Both the position numbers and the translations under genes were made by a program. The notes beneath the pieces are model-generated. The model did no database searches. It was given only the letters and a program-made list of their open reading frames with translations, and was not told the origin of the DNA. 64,000 nucleotides of DNA, taken from positions 50,049,004-50,113,003 of the forward strand of contig NC_134878.1 in assembly GCF_041734735.1 (NCBI RefSeq), written 5' to 3'. Below are positions 1-13,655 of the stretch, in pieces; the first letter of the stretch is position 1, and each line of letters begins with the position of its first letter. This stretch comes from Babylonia areolata. Taxonomy: Eukaryota; Mollusca; Gastropoda; Neogastropoda; Buccinidae.

Positions 1-437
1 CTTTTTATCACAACAGATTTCTCTGTGTGAAATTCGGGCTGCTCTCCCCAGGGAGAGCGCGTCGCTACACTACAGCGCCACCCATTTTTATTTATTTATT
101 TTTTGTGGGGTTTTTTGTTTTTGTTGTTGTTGTTGTTGTTGTATTTTTTTTCCTGCAAGCAGTTTTATTTGTTTTTGCTATCGATGTGGAATTTTCTGCA
201 GAATTTTGCCAGGAACAACCCTTTTGTTGCCGTGGGTTCTTTTACGTGCGCTAAGTGCATGCTGCACACGGGACCTCGGTTTATCGTCTCATCCGAATGA
301 GTAGCGTCCAGACCACCACTCAAGGTCTAGTGCAGGGGGAGAAAATATCGGCGGCTGAACCGTGATTCGAACCAGCGCGGTCAGATTCTCTCGCTTCCTA
401 GGCGGACGCGTTACCTCTAGGCCATCACTCCACATAA
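1..437 (-). repeat. tRNA-headed SINE (family A), cut by the window start
   Basis: Read on the minus strand, the head has a pol III A-box-like GGCCTAGAGGTAACGCGTC and a B box GGTTCGAATCAC. The body reads CATTCGGATGAGACGATAAA through AAGAACCCACGGCAACAAAA, then GGGTGGCGCTGTAGTG. The same unit recurs at least eight more times in the window. Confidence 0.85.
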
Positions 438-510
438 GTTCTCCACATAGTTCTCTCTCTCAGTGTGAGCCTAAACTGTTTCTGTTTTGTGTGTTTTTGT
501 TTGGCATTAC

Positions 511-858
511 TTTTTGTCACGACACAGGTGTATTCCTCTGTGCGAAATTCAGGCTGCTTTTCCCCAAGGGAGAGCACGTCACTGCAGTGCAGGGCCACCC
601 ATTTTTGTTGTCTTCCGAAATTTGCTAGAGATGACCCTTTTGTTGTCAGGAGTTCTTTTACCTGCACTAGGCACATGCTGTACACGAGACCTCGGTTTAT
701 CATCTCATCCGAATTACTGGCACCCAGACCAGCACACAAGGTCCAGTGGAAACGGGAGTAAAACAACAACTTTCAGTCTGCGTGTGGGAGCGTGCCGGTG
801 GACAGGCGCTTCCTAGTCGGGTGCATTACCTCAAGGCCACCGCCCCGCATCATCCTGC
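511..858 (-). repeat. SINE family A, diverged copy
   Basis: Second minus-strand copy 75 bp after the first, with the same body landmarks (GGGAGAGCACGTCACTGCAG, ATCTCATCCGAAT) but clearly more diverged, so it is an older insertion. Confidence 0.8.
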
Positions 859-959
859 TGACAGATAAACATTAACAAACCGACTGAAAACAGCATCTCT
901 TGGCGGAGGTAACAACGGCAACACAGTTGGGTCTCCCCGCCAGTGTTTTAAACAGCGGT

Positions 960-967
960 GCACTAAC

Positions 968-1010
<43 letters not shown>

Positions 1011-1193
1011 GTGCGCGCGCGCGTGTGTGTGTGTGTGTTCAATGTGTGTGCGTGCGTGCGTGTGTGTGTTCATGTGTGTGTGTGTTTGTGTGTGTGTGTT
1101 TGTATGTGTGTGTGTGTGCATGCGTGCGTGCGTGTGTGTGTGTTCATGTGTGTGTGTGTGTTGTATGTGTCTATGTGTGTGCATGCGTGCGTG

Positions 1194-1234
<41 letters not shown>
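960..1234 (+). repeat. (GT)n tract abutting the exon 1 acceptor
   Basis: About 270 bp of GT repeat with GC, CAT and TTC interruptions, ending at the GCAG acceptor of exon 1. Reading frames through it are poly Cys-Val or His-Thr and are not genes. Confidence 0.95.
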
Positions 1235-1238
<4 letters not shown>

Positions 1239-1395
1239 GAGGCAGGGCGGGGGAACCTGGAGGGCCTGATGAAGGCGTACCGGGCGGACCCCAGCCGGCT
1301 GACCGTGCAGAACACCGATGGTCAGACCCCCCTCCACGTCGCCTCCGCCAACGGTCACCTGGACATCGTCCACTTCCTCATCAAACAGAACGCAG
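1239..1395 (+). CDS. TRPA1: TRPA1 exon 1 of window: first ankyrin repeat
   Basis: Codes residues 1-52, including [20 protein letters not shown], a canonical ankyrin repeat. The acceptor is a long (GT)n run ending in GCAG and there is no pyrimidine tract. The donor is gtgag after one base of a split codon (phase 1). This is not the gene's first exon: it starts inside an ankyrin helix without a plausible initiator. Confidence 0.9.
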
Positions 1396-3380
1396 GTGAG
1401 AAACCCTCCCACCTTTTATTTTCCATGGCACGATTCCTCGTCAGACAGAGCGCAGGTCAGATACCCCACTCATACCCCCCCCCAGCCCCCCTCAATCCCC
1501 TCCCAATATGACAGTGTAGTTCTGTCAAAGGTCGTTTAGGAAAACAAATAAATTGACAGAATGATGATAAAACATTGATATTATATAGTGCTGTTTCCAT
1601 ACTAAACTCGCTTGTTCCCACTGAGCTAACTTTCCGCGCGCACACACACACCCACAATGACACTAACGCACACGCGCTCCCATTTAGATAGGGCAATGCG
1701 TGTCAATTCACATTTCCAAAGACTACATAGCAGGCCTACAGTAAGTATTACAGGGGCAGTTTATGAATGTCGGTAATCAGATTTTTTTTTTTTTTAAGCA
1801 GTAGTCATTAGTGTACTGTTTTCCATTTACTGAGTAATACTTGTGGAAGTAGCAATGTTCTCTGCCTGTAAGATCCTCAGACGTTTTGCAAGGTTGAGAA
1901 AATGAATGAATGGCAGAATCTATTAAAAGCACCCTTGGACAAAATTCAGTACATTTGTTGTAAGGGTTCCCAAGTTCGTGGGTTATTCTCGTTCAGAATT
2001 TCCTGTGCTGTTTGTTATCTGCACGAAATCTAAAAGGGAGGCGTTTGTATGGGGCCAGTCTTCGTATGCACCCGAGCAAGCGAAAGATATATGAAACGAG
2101 AGGTTGTTCCTGATTGTGCACGGGTAAAGAGATACTGCGACAGTTAAGAGATTGAACGCGAGATAGCATGTCCCTCAAAGAAGTTCAGACATAAGGCGAG
2201 GAGTTGTTCAGCAGAGGACCAGGCAGAATAGCTACACCCGAGAAGGAGTTTGTTTTTATCGCAGTGGTTTGGGAGCAACAGAAAGAGGGAAGGGTTGTGC
2301 TAGCTTTTTGGAGAGCAAGAAAGAGCATGTCTGTGTATAAAATGTCTGTATCCATCTTCGCAGTTGATAATTATGCTTTTCGTTGTTGTTGTTTTTCAAG
2401 AGGAATGAATTGGGTGTTTGTAAGTTGTTGTTGTTTCTTTATGCAAAGAAAAGACTTGAGCAAAAAATATATCTCTGCTTCATAAGACGCCCTGTTTATT
2501 CACATACCGGATTCAATCCTAGAATCACGGCGCTGTTTGGAAGACAATAACTTTTAAATAACTTGACTTTATTTTTAGTCCAGTTTCATTTTACTGTGCA
2601 TTCAAATATGGTACAGCTGAAAAGAATGGTTTTATCTATACTTTCTTTGTACTGTTCCGAGCAATGTTAGACTTGTTTAATGTGGTCTGGACGTGTGTAG
2701 GCACTCAAAAAGAGGGACGATTGGGTTACACTGTCAAAACACACTTTAGTTAAAACTCTGATTTCGATACATGAGTGTTATTGACATAGTTTATTAGTTA
2801 TTTATTTTATCTTATTTCATTTTTTGGTATGATCTTTTGTCTAATTTGTTTGTTGTCTTTCATGCCCTAGAAGAGATGAAAGGAAATTGAATCTTGATTC
2901 TTTACAGATAAAGAAGCAAATTTCTAGGGTAACGGTCACCGCTAGCTTAAAACGTTTCATTGAATTAACAATATATCAGTCTGTGCTTTGAAGGTTCACC
3001 TGAAATCTGTAATCTATCATCTGTAATCTATAACCACGATTAAAAACACTAAGCAGTCTAGTTTAAATAGGGACAAAACCACTTTCGGATTCTTTTCAAA
3101 CGAACATTCAGTCTCATTGTCATTGTTGATTTGATTTCTTTTTTCATTTTCTTATCATAAGGTCATAACAGTAAAGCATCATTACAATGAAAACAAAAAC
3201 CCAACAACAGTATAATTTAAAAAATCATTTGTGAAAAATTGAATGGATTCAGTGTCACATATATCTTGTATTATTTCTGGAAACAGTGAAATAAAAGACT
3301 ACTTGTCTTGCAAGAATGATGGGACCTTCAGAGAACAAACACATGTGAGTGTGGATGGTGGTGGTAGGGAGGTGTATATA

Positions 3381-3434
<54 letters not shown>

Positions 3435-6400
3435 ACCTTGACGTGGCAGATAACGGTGGGGACACACCGCTGCACACCGCCGTGCGTCACGAGCAGTCCC
3501 GGGTCGTGGAAGTCTTGCTCCAGGCAGGGGCAGACCACACCCTCTTCAATGAACAGCAGATGGCGCCTCTACATCTCGCTTGTGACCTCGGCTATGTCGA
3601 CGTCGTTAAGGTTCATAATCCGTTTTTTTCCTTCCACATAGGGTTTTGATGTTGTTGTTTTTCCTCAGAAGAAAACAGTACTCGCCTTCGCTTGTGTTGA
3701 CTTGTTAAGGTTCGAAACTCATTGGGTTTTTTCCTTCCATAGAACGCGTTTGTTTTTTGTTTTTCTTTGACAGCAAAGTGACAGCTGTGATATCAATGGT
3801 TTCTCCATTGCAATGGGAAATCATTTACAGCTTAGTCTTTTGTGAAGGACTATGACTCTCAAACTAGGAGGCAAAATTGCACTGGCTCTTAGTGCTGCAG
3901 CCTTGGGGCTGGCTGGCCTTTGGGAACCATCCCAACGCCGACTGTTCTGAAACCCTCTTGGCCGAGAGAGTGGGGATGTAACATGGGCAAGACACTCTTA
4001 ACTATAATCAAATTCGTGCCCAGATAATCGGGACAGCAGTTGCCTCTTCTGCTGTTCTGATGGTCCTAGTCGGACACAAATGACTATTATATATTGATTA
4101 AAACAATATTCGACGTCGGCTATGTCGATGGTATGGTTATATTGTCAAGATGCCAAGCTTATTATCCTTCCACAATGGTTTGTTTTTTCCTTTGGTAAAA
4201 ACCGTGTTTAACCTCGGCTGTGTGGATGTCGTTAAGGATTCACCCCCCTTTTTCTCCTTTCCATAGAAGATGTTTTCTTTGACGAAAACAGTATTTCTAA
4301 CTTTCAATTACAAACAACGCATATTGCACACAGTGTTGTCATTCTGCATCACATCTACATATCATCAGCTGACGAAGCGAACTGGAGGAAAATGTGTGAA
4401 TGTGGTAGTAGTGGACGGGGATGGGTTTAGACGGTGGCTGTGGAGGATTATGAGAGTGGGGAGATGGAGAGATTGTGTGTGGGTGTTTGTGTGTGAGTGA
4501 ATGTGAATGTGTGTGTGTGTGTGTGTGTGGTTAATAACTAATAGGCTACTTAGGAGCATTTCGTTGACAGGTTTTCGCGAAAGACCCGGACGTGGACAAG
4601 AACCTAGAAGGAGAAATGGGAATGAGACCACTGCACTACTGCAGCTTCAAAGATAATGCTGAGTGCGCCGTGATCCTCGTACGTACACCTTTCATGTTAT
4701 ATAAGCGTCCTTATAGCAGCGAAACACGCGTTGTAATTTACCGAAAATCTGAAATCGGTATGATATTCAAATTTCATGTTGCAAAGATTCTTAATCATCA
4801 TTTCTTACACTGATCTTACAATTGAAAGAAATGTTGTCATGAAAAGTCGATTCGTAACAAATGCTAAAGATCCTTTAAACCATGTCAGCGTTCGTTGGAT
4901 TCGTTGCAATCGCGAAGATACATAGCTTGTTAACCTCAAAAAACGGAGGGGTAAAAAAACGGCCAGACATGTAAAAAGTCCATCTCGTTCATGCCGAGTG
5001 GTCGTGATAGTTGCATCCCACGAACATAGTAAGAAAGAATGGAATCATGTGATGAATCGATAGCGGAACACCTGAGAGAAACATTGGTACAACTCAACTG
5101 GAATGATGATGTAATTGACGATAGCATGCTGCTAGCACAAGGTGCACAATGCGGAGATTTTTCTTTACCCCCTTTCAGAAGCGTTAGAATTTAAAGGTGT
5201 ACTGTGAATTGAATTTTTGATCAGTTATTGAGGGTTTTTAGTAAAGTTTTTCTTTAACAATGAAAATGGAATATTACAGATATTGCGGCCAACAGTTCAT
5301 CAAATCTAAACTGACGTTGTCTTTTGTTGTTGCTCCAAATTTTATTGCAGTCCATGTATTTTGGCATTTGGTATAATTATGTGCCCAACATTCCTACATG
5401 TAAACTCAGCACATCGACTGCGAATGTAAACTGGGATAAGTTTGCTTTTGTGGGTGCACGCGCTTTGAATAATTGTTATTTTCATGTTTGGCGTCATAAT
5501 TATTGGAGTCTTTTCTTTCTTTTTCTTTTTTTGGTTATTGTTTTGTTTACGTTCATGCAGGATATGTCTGGCCATTGGATTTATGTACGTACCTGCACAG
5601 CATCACATCTTGTAAGCGTGTTCATGAAAATTCTGGAACTTGTTCAGTTTGCTCATGAATTTTACATATGTTTTTCTATCGGCACGATTTTATGGATTGA
5701 CATATATTGATTGATTGATGTGGATATTTATATAGCACCTATCCTCGGTCGGAGACCAAGCTCTGAGCGCTTTACAAACACGAGGTCATTTGCACAGCAT
5801 GCTGCCTACCTGGGTAGAGCCGACTGACGGCTGCCACTAGGCGCTCATTATTCGTTTCCTGTGTCATTCAATCAGATTTCAGGCACGCACACATACACAC
5901 TCAGACAGGTATGTAACATTTCACGTGTATGACCCTTTAGTTTATTTACTCCGCCATGTAGGCAGCCATACTACGTTTTGGGTCGGGTGCATGCTATGTA
6001 TGTTCTCGTTTCCATAACCCACCGAACGCTGACATGGATTACAGGATCTTTAACGTGCGTATTTGATCTTCTGCGTGCGTATACACACGAAGGGGGTTCA
6101 GGCACAAGCAGGTCTGCACATATGTATGTTGACTTGGGAGATCGGAAAAATCAGCACCCTTTACCCACCAGGCGCAGTCACCGAGATATGTATGATTTAA
6201 AGGACTGGACATGACTGTTGGTGTCTGATTGTTGAGCTGTACTTTCAGATAGAGAATGGAGCTCTGCCGTGCACCCGCTGTGATCAGGGATTCTTTCCAA
6301 TTCACGTGGCAGCCAAAAGTGCCGCTGCGAAGACTTTGGAGGTTCTGATTCAGGAAGGTGAGGGATGTACCGACTGTGTATGTAACGGTGGGTGGGGCGG

Positions 6401-7092
6401 GGGTCCGATGGGATGGGGAACGAATGGATGTGGAGGATGACAGTGGGTGTTGTATGTATTGATGGGGGTAGGGGTCGCTCGCGCGCGCGCGCGTTTGTGT
6501 GTGTGTGTGCGTGTGTGTGTGTGTGTGTGCGTGTGTGTGCGTGTGTGTGCGTGTGTGTGTGTGTGAGAAAGAGAGAAGGAGGTGGAGGAGAGAGAGTGAG
6601 AAGCAATGGGTAGACGAAGGGAATGTTAGAGGAGCGAGTGTGAAAGGATTATTTTTCCGTTTCGATTTTTTTTTTCCTCGTTTCTTCCTTTCTTCTTTTT
6701 TTGTTGCTGCTGTGTGAGAATAATATAAACAGCAACAGTGATGGCATCGATTACTACCATCACCGTCATATTCATTATTGTGTTGTTATTTCTTTTCTTT
6801 TTCTTTTTTTGGTTTTTAATTGTTCTTCCTGGTCATTGTTATTGCGTTTGTTTATTGATCTGTTCGTCTTCTTTACCTTGTGTAATGATGGTGCTGGTGG
6901 TGATGGTTACGATGATATCGATACTGTCTTGTACTGAAAGGTTAAAGAAAAAAAAATGTTTTGAGAGAAAGAAAGCAAACAATCAAAACGAGACTGGACC
7001 TCGTTTCATTTGTAACATTGATAGCTGATGTGAACAATACGGCTCTTGCAACGGCCACTTTTCATTGATTCCTTCATTGTTATGTTATTATA

Positions 7093-7176
<84 letters not shown>

Positions 7177-7424
7177 TGTGTGTGTATGTGTGTGTGTGTG
7201 TGTGTGTGTCAGGTATGAAGGTGGGGTACGAGCGGTCACGACTGCTGACGTTTAAGGACAAAGAGAACAACATGCCTCTGCACGCGGCTGTCATCGGCGG
7301 CAACTTAAAGGTGTCGTTTCCGTTCGTTACCCCGCGGCCTTTCCAGTAAAAAAAACTCTGTTTCGGTCTCTGTCTTCGTCATTGTTTGTGTCTTTCCGTG
7401 TCTGTCTGTGTCTCGCTTTGTCTC

Positions 7425-7476
<52 letters not shown>

Positions 7477-7483
7477 GTCTCTA

Positions 7484-7549
<66 letters not shown>

Positions 7550-7887
7550 TTCCTTTCTCTGCCCTTTTCTGTCTTTGCTGTCTTTCTGTGACTTTTACCC
7601 TCTCCCTCTCTCCCCCCTCTCTCTCCCTCCCTCTCTGTCCGAACGTCTGTCCGTCCGTCTCTCTCTCTCTCTTTCTTAATCTTTCTTTCTCTGTCTGTCC
7701 GTTTCTGTCTCTGCTGTCTTTCTGTGACTCTTAACCCGCCCCTCCCCCCCAACCCCACCCCACCCCTCTCATTCTCTCTCGCGTGCGCGCTCCCTTTTTT
7801 TTTTTTTTTTTTTTTACTGTCTCTCCTCGTTTCTGCCTCTGACGTCTTGCCTATCCATCTCTCTTTGTCTTTCTATATGTCTAACAC

Positions 7888-7924
<37 letters not shown>

Positions 7925-7995
7925 GTCTGTGTGTGTGTGTGTGTGTGTGTGTGCTTGTGTGTAACTCTGTGTGTGTGAGAGTCTTTGCGCGCACG

Positions 7996-8044
<49 letters not shown>

Positions 8045-11000
8045 TGTGAAATGAACAATGCATCGTGTGCAGGCAGTGGAGGTGTGTCTTCGCGCTGGTG
8101 CGCCAGTCGACACACAACAAGTGAGTGAGACTTTTGTGATCTGTTGTTTGTTGTTTTTATTTGTGGAGGTAGAAAAAGGAAGGAAGTAACAAAGTACTTT
8201 TAAGAAAATTAAACGGGAGAGAAAGGAGAAAAGAATAAATACGAAAGCCCAACCATATCCCATTATAAATGATGAATTAATTATAATTACAGAATTTAAG
8301 TTCGTTTACCGGCAGAAGAGCATGTGCATATCCAGGGAAACATGGCACCAATGACATCTGGTTGTTTGCAAATGGTTTTCTTGTCTATTCTGCAGTGTTT
8401 TCAGTCTGTCGTTTTTATTCTTTTTTCTTTTCTTTTTTTTCTGCCTTACCCTCCGTCACTCTTGAACATTCCTTGAAGGATTCCTCGAATCCTCCACACA
8501 AAGTCTTCCAAACGCGAGCTCGGTGCTCCACCAGCTAGAGCAATGCAGGCACACATTCCCAGACTTTTTGACATGTGTGCTACCATCAAGCTTGAGCAAG
8601 CTGGTTTAGCATAGAGATAACGCATTATAAAACTGATAAATTTGTACATTCTTCGCAAAAGTTAAAGACCGTTTTTCAATACTCGTCAAATACAGGCTCC
8701 ACAAAAAGTTAAGGACCACATTTCCACACGAAAACGCGTAAATCAAGTGATCTCACGATTTTATTTCATTTTATTTATTCTTTTTTTTTTAATAACCATT
8801 TTATCTTTTTATTGATTTTTTTTAAACATACCAGCTTTTATGCAGTGGTCCTCAACTTTTGGTGAAGTCTATGATTATGTGTGAATGCATACACTTTTCT
8901 TTTTTTCGAACCGCCGACAGGACGACCAGTCCACGCCGGTACACTTCGCGGCGGCCCAGGGCAGCCTGACCATGATGCAGCTGATGTACACGTTACAGAC
9001 TGAAAACTTCGTGTCCGCCCTGTACATGAAGGACGCCAACAGCATGACCCCTCTGCACCGCGCTGCCCTCTTCAACCACAAGGACGTGCTGCTCTACCTC
9101 CTCGACAAGGTTTTTCATTGATTGATAGGGATACTTATATAGCACCTATCCTCGGTCGGAGACCAAGCTCTAAGCGCTTTACAAACGCGGGGTCATTTGC
9201 ACAACAGGCTGTCTACCTCGGTAGAGCTGACTGATGGCAGCCACTGGGTGCTCATCATTCGTTTCCTGTGTCATTCAATCAGATTTCAGGGTCAATTGCC
9301 CATTAAAAACATATTTTAATTTCGTTTCAAATTTAAATGTAATAATAACTGTTTACCGATGGAAATATGGCGGATGAATGGAATTCCAAGAAATTGTATT
9401 TGTAAAAATTAAAAAAAATGACTTCAAGACTGTTGGTGATGAATTTCATTTTATTACGAAGTGTCCATATTTTTTCTGATATTCGTGAAAGATTGTTGCC
9501 TTATAAATATGTATGTCCAAGGTCTATATTTTCTTTTTTGTAAATTGTTTCCTGCGTATAAACAGATTCTCTTTAGATTAAAAAAAAAAATCATCAAGAC
9601 ACGCAATGTTGCATGGGATTACTTTAATGAGAAGAAGGGCAAATTAACCCTGATTTTACCTTACTTGGTGCAAACGTTATGATAATTGTAGATGTGTTCC
9701 TATGTTAGCTTTTTTTTCTTAAATCCTCCATACCCCCCGGCCCCCTTAGGGGTCGGAGATAAATTAAATCCTGAAATCTCATGTTACATCCGGATTTAAG
9801 ACGACACACGTTCCAGATGAAAAGGCAGATAGTGATAACCGTCCGAGGAATATGGGAGGAAAAGAAGGGGACCTAACATTACACTGACACCACCAGAATG
9901 ATGACACGTTACGACTCGTAGCGAAAAAGCCTATTTCTATGCTGGGTGTCTGTGTTTCAAACCAGACAGAACTGCAGGCACAGAGAGAGAAAGAGAGGGC
10001 TAGCCTGGTACTTTTTTTTTCAAAGCAGATGCTAGGTCTGGACGCTAGTCATTCGGATGAGACGATAAACCGAGGTCCCGTGTGCAGCATGCACTTAGCG
10101 CACGTAAAAGAACCCACGGCAACAAAAGGGTTGTTCCTGGCAAAATTATGTAGAAAATCCACTTCGATAGGGAAAAAAAACTGCATGCAGGAAAAAATGC
10201 AAAAAAAAAATGGGTGGCGCTGTAGTGTAGCGACGCGCTCTCCCTGGGGAGAGCAGCCCGAATTTTACACAGGAAAATCTGTTTAATAAAAAGAAATACA
10301 AATACAAATATGTAGCGTGTATGGGTTAGTCGGCATGCATTGACGCCTCCTTGGAACTGAAACTGAGGACTTGAGAGATACATGCCAACGTTGGGAGGTT
10401 AAGATACCTAAAGCGCGACTTGTTTTGGACGTAAAGTGCGAATGTATTGATAAACAACACATAATACTTGTATTGTGAATTTAAAGAATATGACAATAGA
10501 TGAATGGGTTTTTTGTTTTTGTTTTGTTTTAAATGAATAATCATCGCAGCAGAACAAATGAAAAAGACTCATAAACAGGTACAACATGGACCAGTCAACA
10601 AACCATTGTCAATACAACACAAAACAAACAAACAGGTTTTCCATGGACCAGTCAACAAACCATTGTCAATACAACACAAAACAAAACAAACAGGTGTTCC
10701 ATGGACCAGTCAACAAACCATTGTCAATACAACACAAAACAAAACAAACAGGTGTTCCATGGACCAGTCAACAAACCATTGTCAATACAACACAAAACAA
10801 AACAAACAGGTTTTCCATGGACCAGTCAACAAACCATTGTCAATACAACACAAACAAACGACCAACAAACCAGCGTCAACAAAAACCAAATATAAACAAA
10901 CGAGGTAGTACGGAAACATTGCTACATTAGGAGGCAATATAGTCTCTTTTTGTCTTGGCGACGTAACACCAGGGAGCGGACATCAACAGCCGCAACGACA

Positions 11001-11330
11001 GAGAGTGCACTCCCTTGCTGGTGGCGGCTGCCAAAGGCTCCTGGGACACCGTGCAGGTGCTGGTGGGCAGCGGGGCGGACGTGCACGTTCGCGATGTCCA
11101 TGACCGCAACTTCCTTCACCTGGCCATTCGCCACGGGGGCAACCTGGAGCAGTTCTTCATGAAGCGGACAGGCAGCGGGCTTCCGGTGAGCAATGAAAGT
11201 TGATGAACTAGTGACTCTGATTTTTTTTTTAATTTATGTATACTATACACTTTGTCTGGAGAATAGGTCTGTCAGGATTTCTCTCTCTCTCTCTCCCTCT
11301 CTGTATGCTATGTACTTTGTCTGGAGAATA

Positions 11331-11380
<50 letters not shown>

Positions 11381-12267
11381 TCTGTCTTGGTCTCTGTCTG
11401 TGTCTTCATCTGTGTCTGTGTCTCTTTGTGCGTCTGTCTGTTTATCTCCCGGTCTGTTGAAGTGTGCGTGCGTATAATCTGTGCGCGCGTATGATGTGAG
11501 CATGTACATTTATCTATTAATCATCTTTCTTCGTTACTGTTGCTGTTGTTGAGCGTTTGATTGTGTACGTGAACATAGGTGCATGCAAACATGTCATGCA
11601 GAAGAAAGGGGGGTGGGGGGAAGACAGCAATATAAATCCCCATTAATTAACTATCTCACTTCCCTAATACTTATGTCAGGACGAAAACCTCAACGCCCGA
11701 ACTGCCACAGACCAGGAACAAGCCAAAGACACGGACACAGACACAGACACAGGCAACAACACTCATCAGCAACCACCACCACCACCACCAACACCAACAA
11801 CACCCAAGCACTACAAGAACCCCCTAGGCGGAAGCTACGCCCTGGGCTGCCGCCGGATGCGGGACCTCCAGTTGCTGCTGGACGAGAAGGACGAGTACGG
11901 GTGCACCCCGCTGCACTACGCCTCCAAGGCGGGCCACCTGAAGGCCCTTGAAGAGCTCATCAAGCTGGGCGCCTCCCCGAGCCTCAAGGACAACGCCAAG
12001 CAGTCCCCCTTCCACTTCGCTGCCAGGTGAACGGGGTTGGGGGCGGACGGGAGGGTGGGGTGGGGGGGGGTCGTGCGGTTGGGTGGAAGTGGAACATGTG
12101 GTCATGCATCACCGTGCGGTGGTCATTTCCCCGTTTCGCCTTGTTCCTGGTTTTTTTCTGTTCCTGATTTCCCCAATTCCCTATTCGCTTTTTGGTACTC
12201 ATTTGCTCTGTCTCTCTGTGTCTCTCTCTCTTTCTCTCTCTCTCTCTCTGTCGATCTGTGTTTCTCC

Positions 12268-12318
<51 letters not shown>

Positions 12319-13609
12319 CTGGCTGTTCTTCTGGTGTTCTAATGGGGGCGTCCTGGCTGTCTGAAGAGGGGCAATGTCCTGGCTGTTCTCCTGGTGTTTC
12401 AAGGGGGAAGTCCTGGCTGTCTGAAGAGGGGCTATGTCCTGGCTGTTCTACTGGTGTTTCAAGGGGGAAGTCCTGGCTGTCTGAAGAGGGGCTATGTCCT
12501 GGCTGTTCTCCTGGTGTTTCAAGGGGAAGTCCTGGCTGTCTGAAGAGGGGCTATGTCCTGGCTGTTCTACTGGTGTTTCAAGGGGGAAGTCCTGGCTGTC
12601 TGAAGAGGGGCTATGTCCTGGCTGTTCTACTGGTGTTTCAAGGGGGACGTCCTGGCTGTCTGAAGAGGGGTGATGTCATAGCTGTTCTTCTGGTGTTTCA
12701 AGGGGGAAGTCCTGGCTGTCTGAAGAGGGGTATGTCATGGCTGTTCTTCTGGTGTTTCAAGGGGGAAGTCCTGGCTGTCTGAAGAGGGGTGATGTCCTAG
12801 TTGTTCTTCTGGTGTTTCAAGGGGGAAGTCCTGGCTGTCTGAAGAGGGGTGATGTCATAGCTGTTTTCTGGTGTTCCAAAGAGGAAGTCCTGGCTGTCTG
12901 AAGAGGGGCTATGTCATAGCTGTTCTCCTGGTGTTCCAAGGGGGAAGTCCTGGCTGTCTGAAGAGGGGCTATGTCATAGCTGTTCTCCTGGTGTTCCAAG
13001 GGGAAAGTCCTGGCTGATTGAAGACCTGGCTATTCTCCTGGGTTTTTGTGGGAAGGCCTTGTGGGACGAGTTTTACAACTGTGCATCCTTTTACATGACC
13101 CACGCGGAGTAGAAGCATGGAGAAGATGAGGGGAGGAGGGGGTAGACTATATCACTCATCCCCAGTCATTATGACGATGACGATGGTGGTGACGATGACG
13201 ACGACTTTGATGATAATGCTACTGACGGACACAGTATTGATGACGACTTTGCACAAAGCGATATGGACGGCGATAATGATGTTGATGATGATCATGATAG
13301 CAATCATCACGATGATGAAGACGTTAGTTACTACTGACTGGTTGATTGGTTGGTTAATTGTTTGATTGCTTGACGATTTACTACTTAGTCAGTGGTTGCT
13401 TGTCAATTTACGAATTGGTCAGTCTACTTAATTATTTACATATCTGTCCATATTTTCATAATCCATTGTTTTAACTGTTAATTGTTATTAAATATGCGAA
13501 TGTAATTTCATGTGATCTCTTCGAATGCTTTTAACATGTGCATGTCTTTTAAATGTAAACCTTTGTATTTTGTATTGTGAGCTACACGATCACTCAATAA
13601 TTTCTCTCG

Positions 13610-13655
<46 letters not shown>

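Noticed and set aside
900-1511. 203-codon frame as the N-terminal exon of TRPA1
   Set aside because: Most of it is Cys-Val from the (GT)n run. The real coding part starts after the GCAG acceptor at 1239, and the frame's start is not an ATG.
12192-12782. 196-codon frame
   Set aside because: It runs through a CT tract and the 60-bp minisatellite only.
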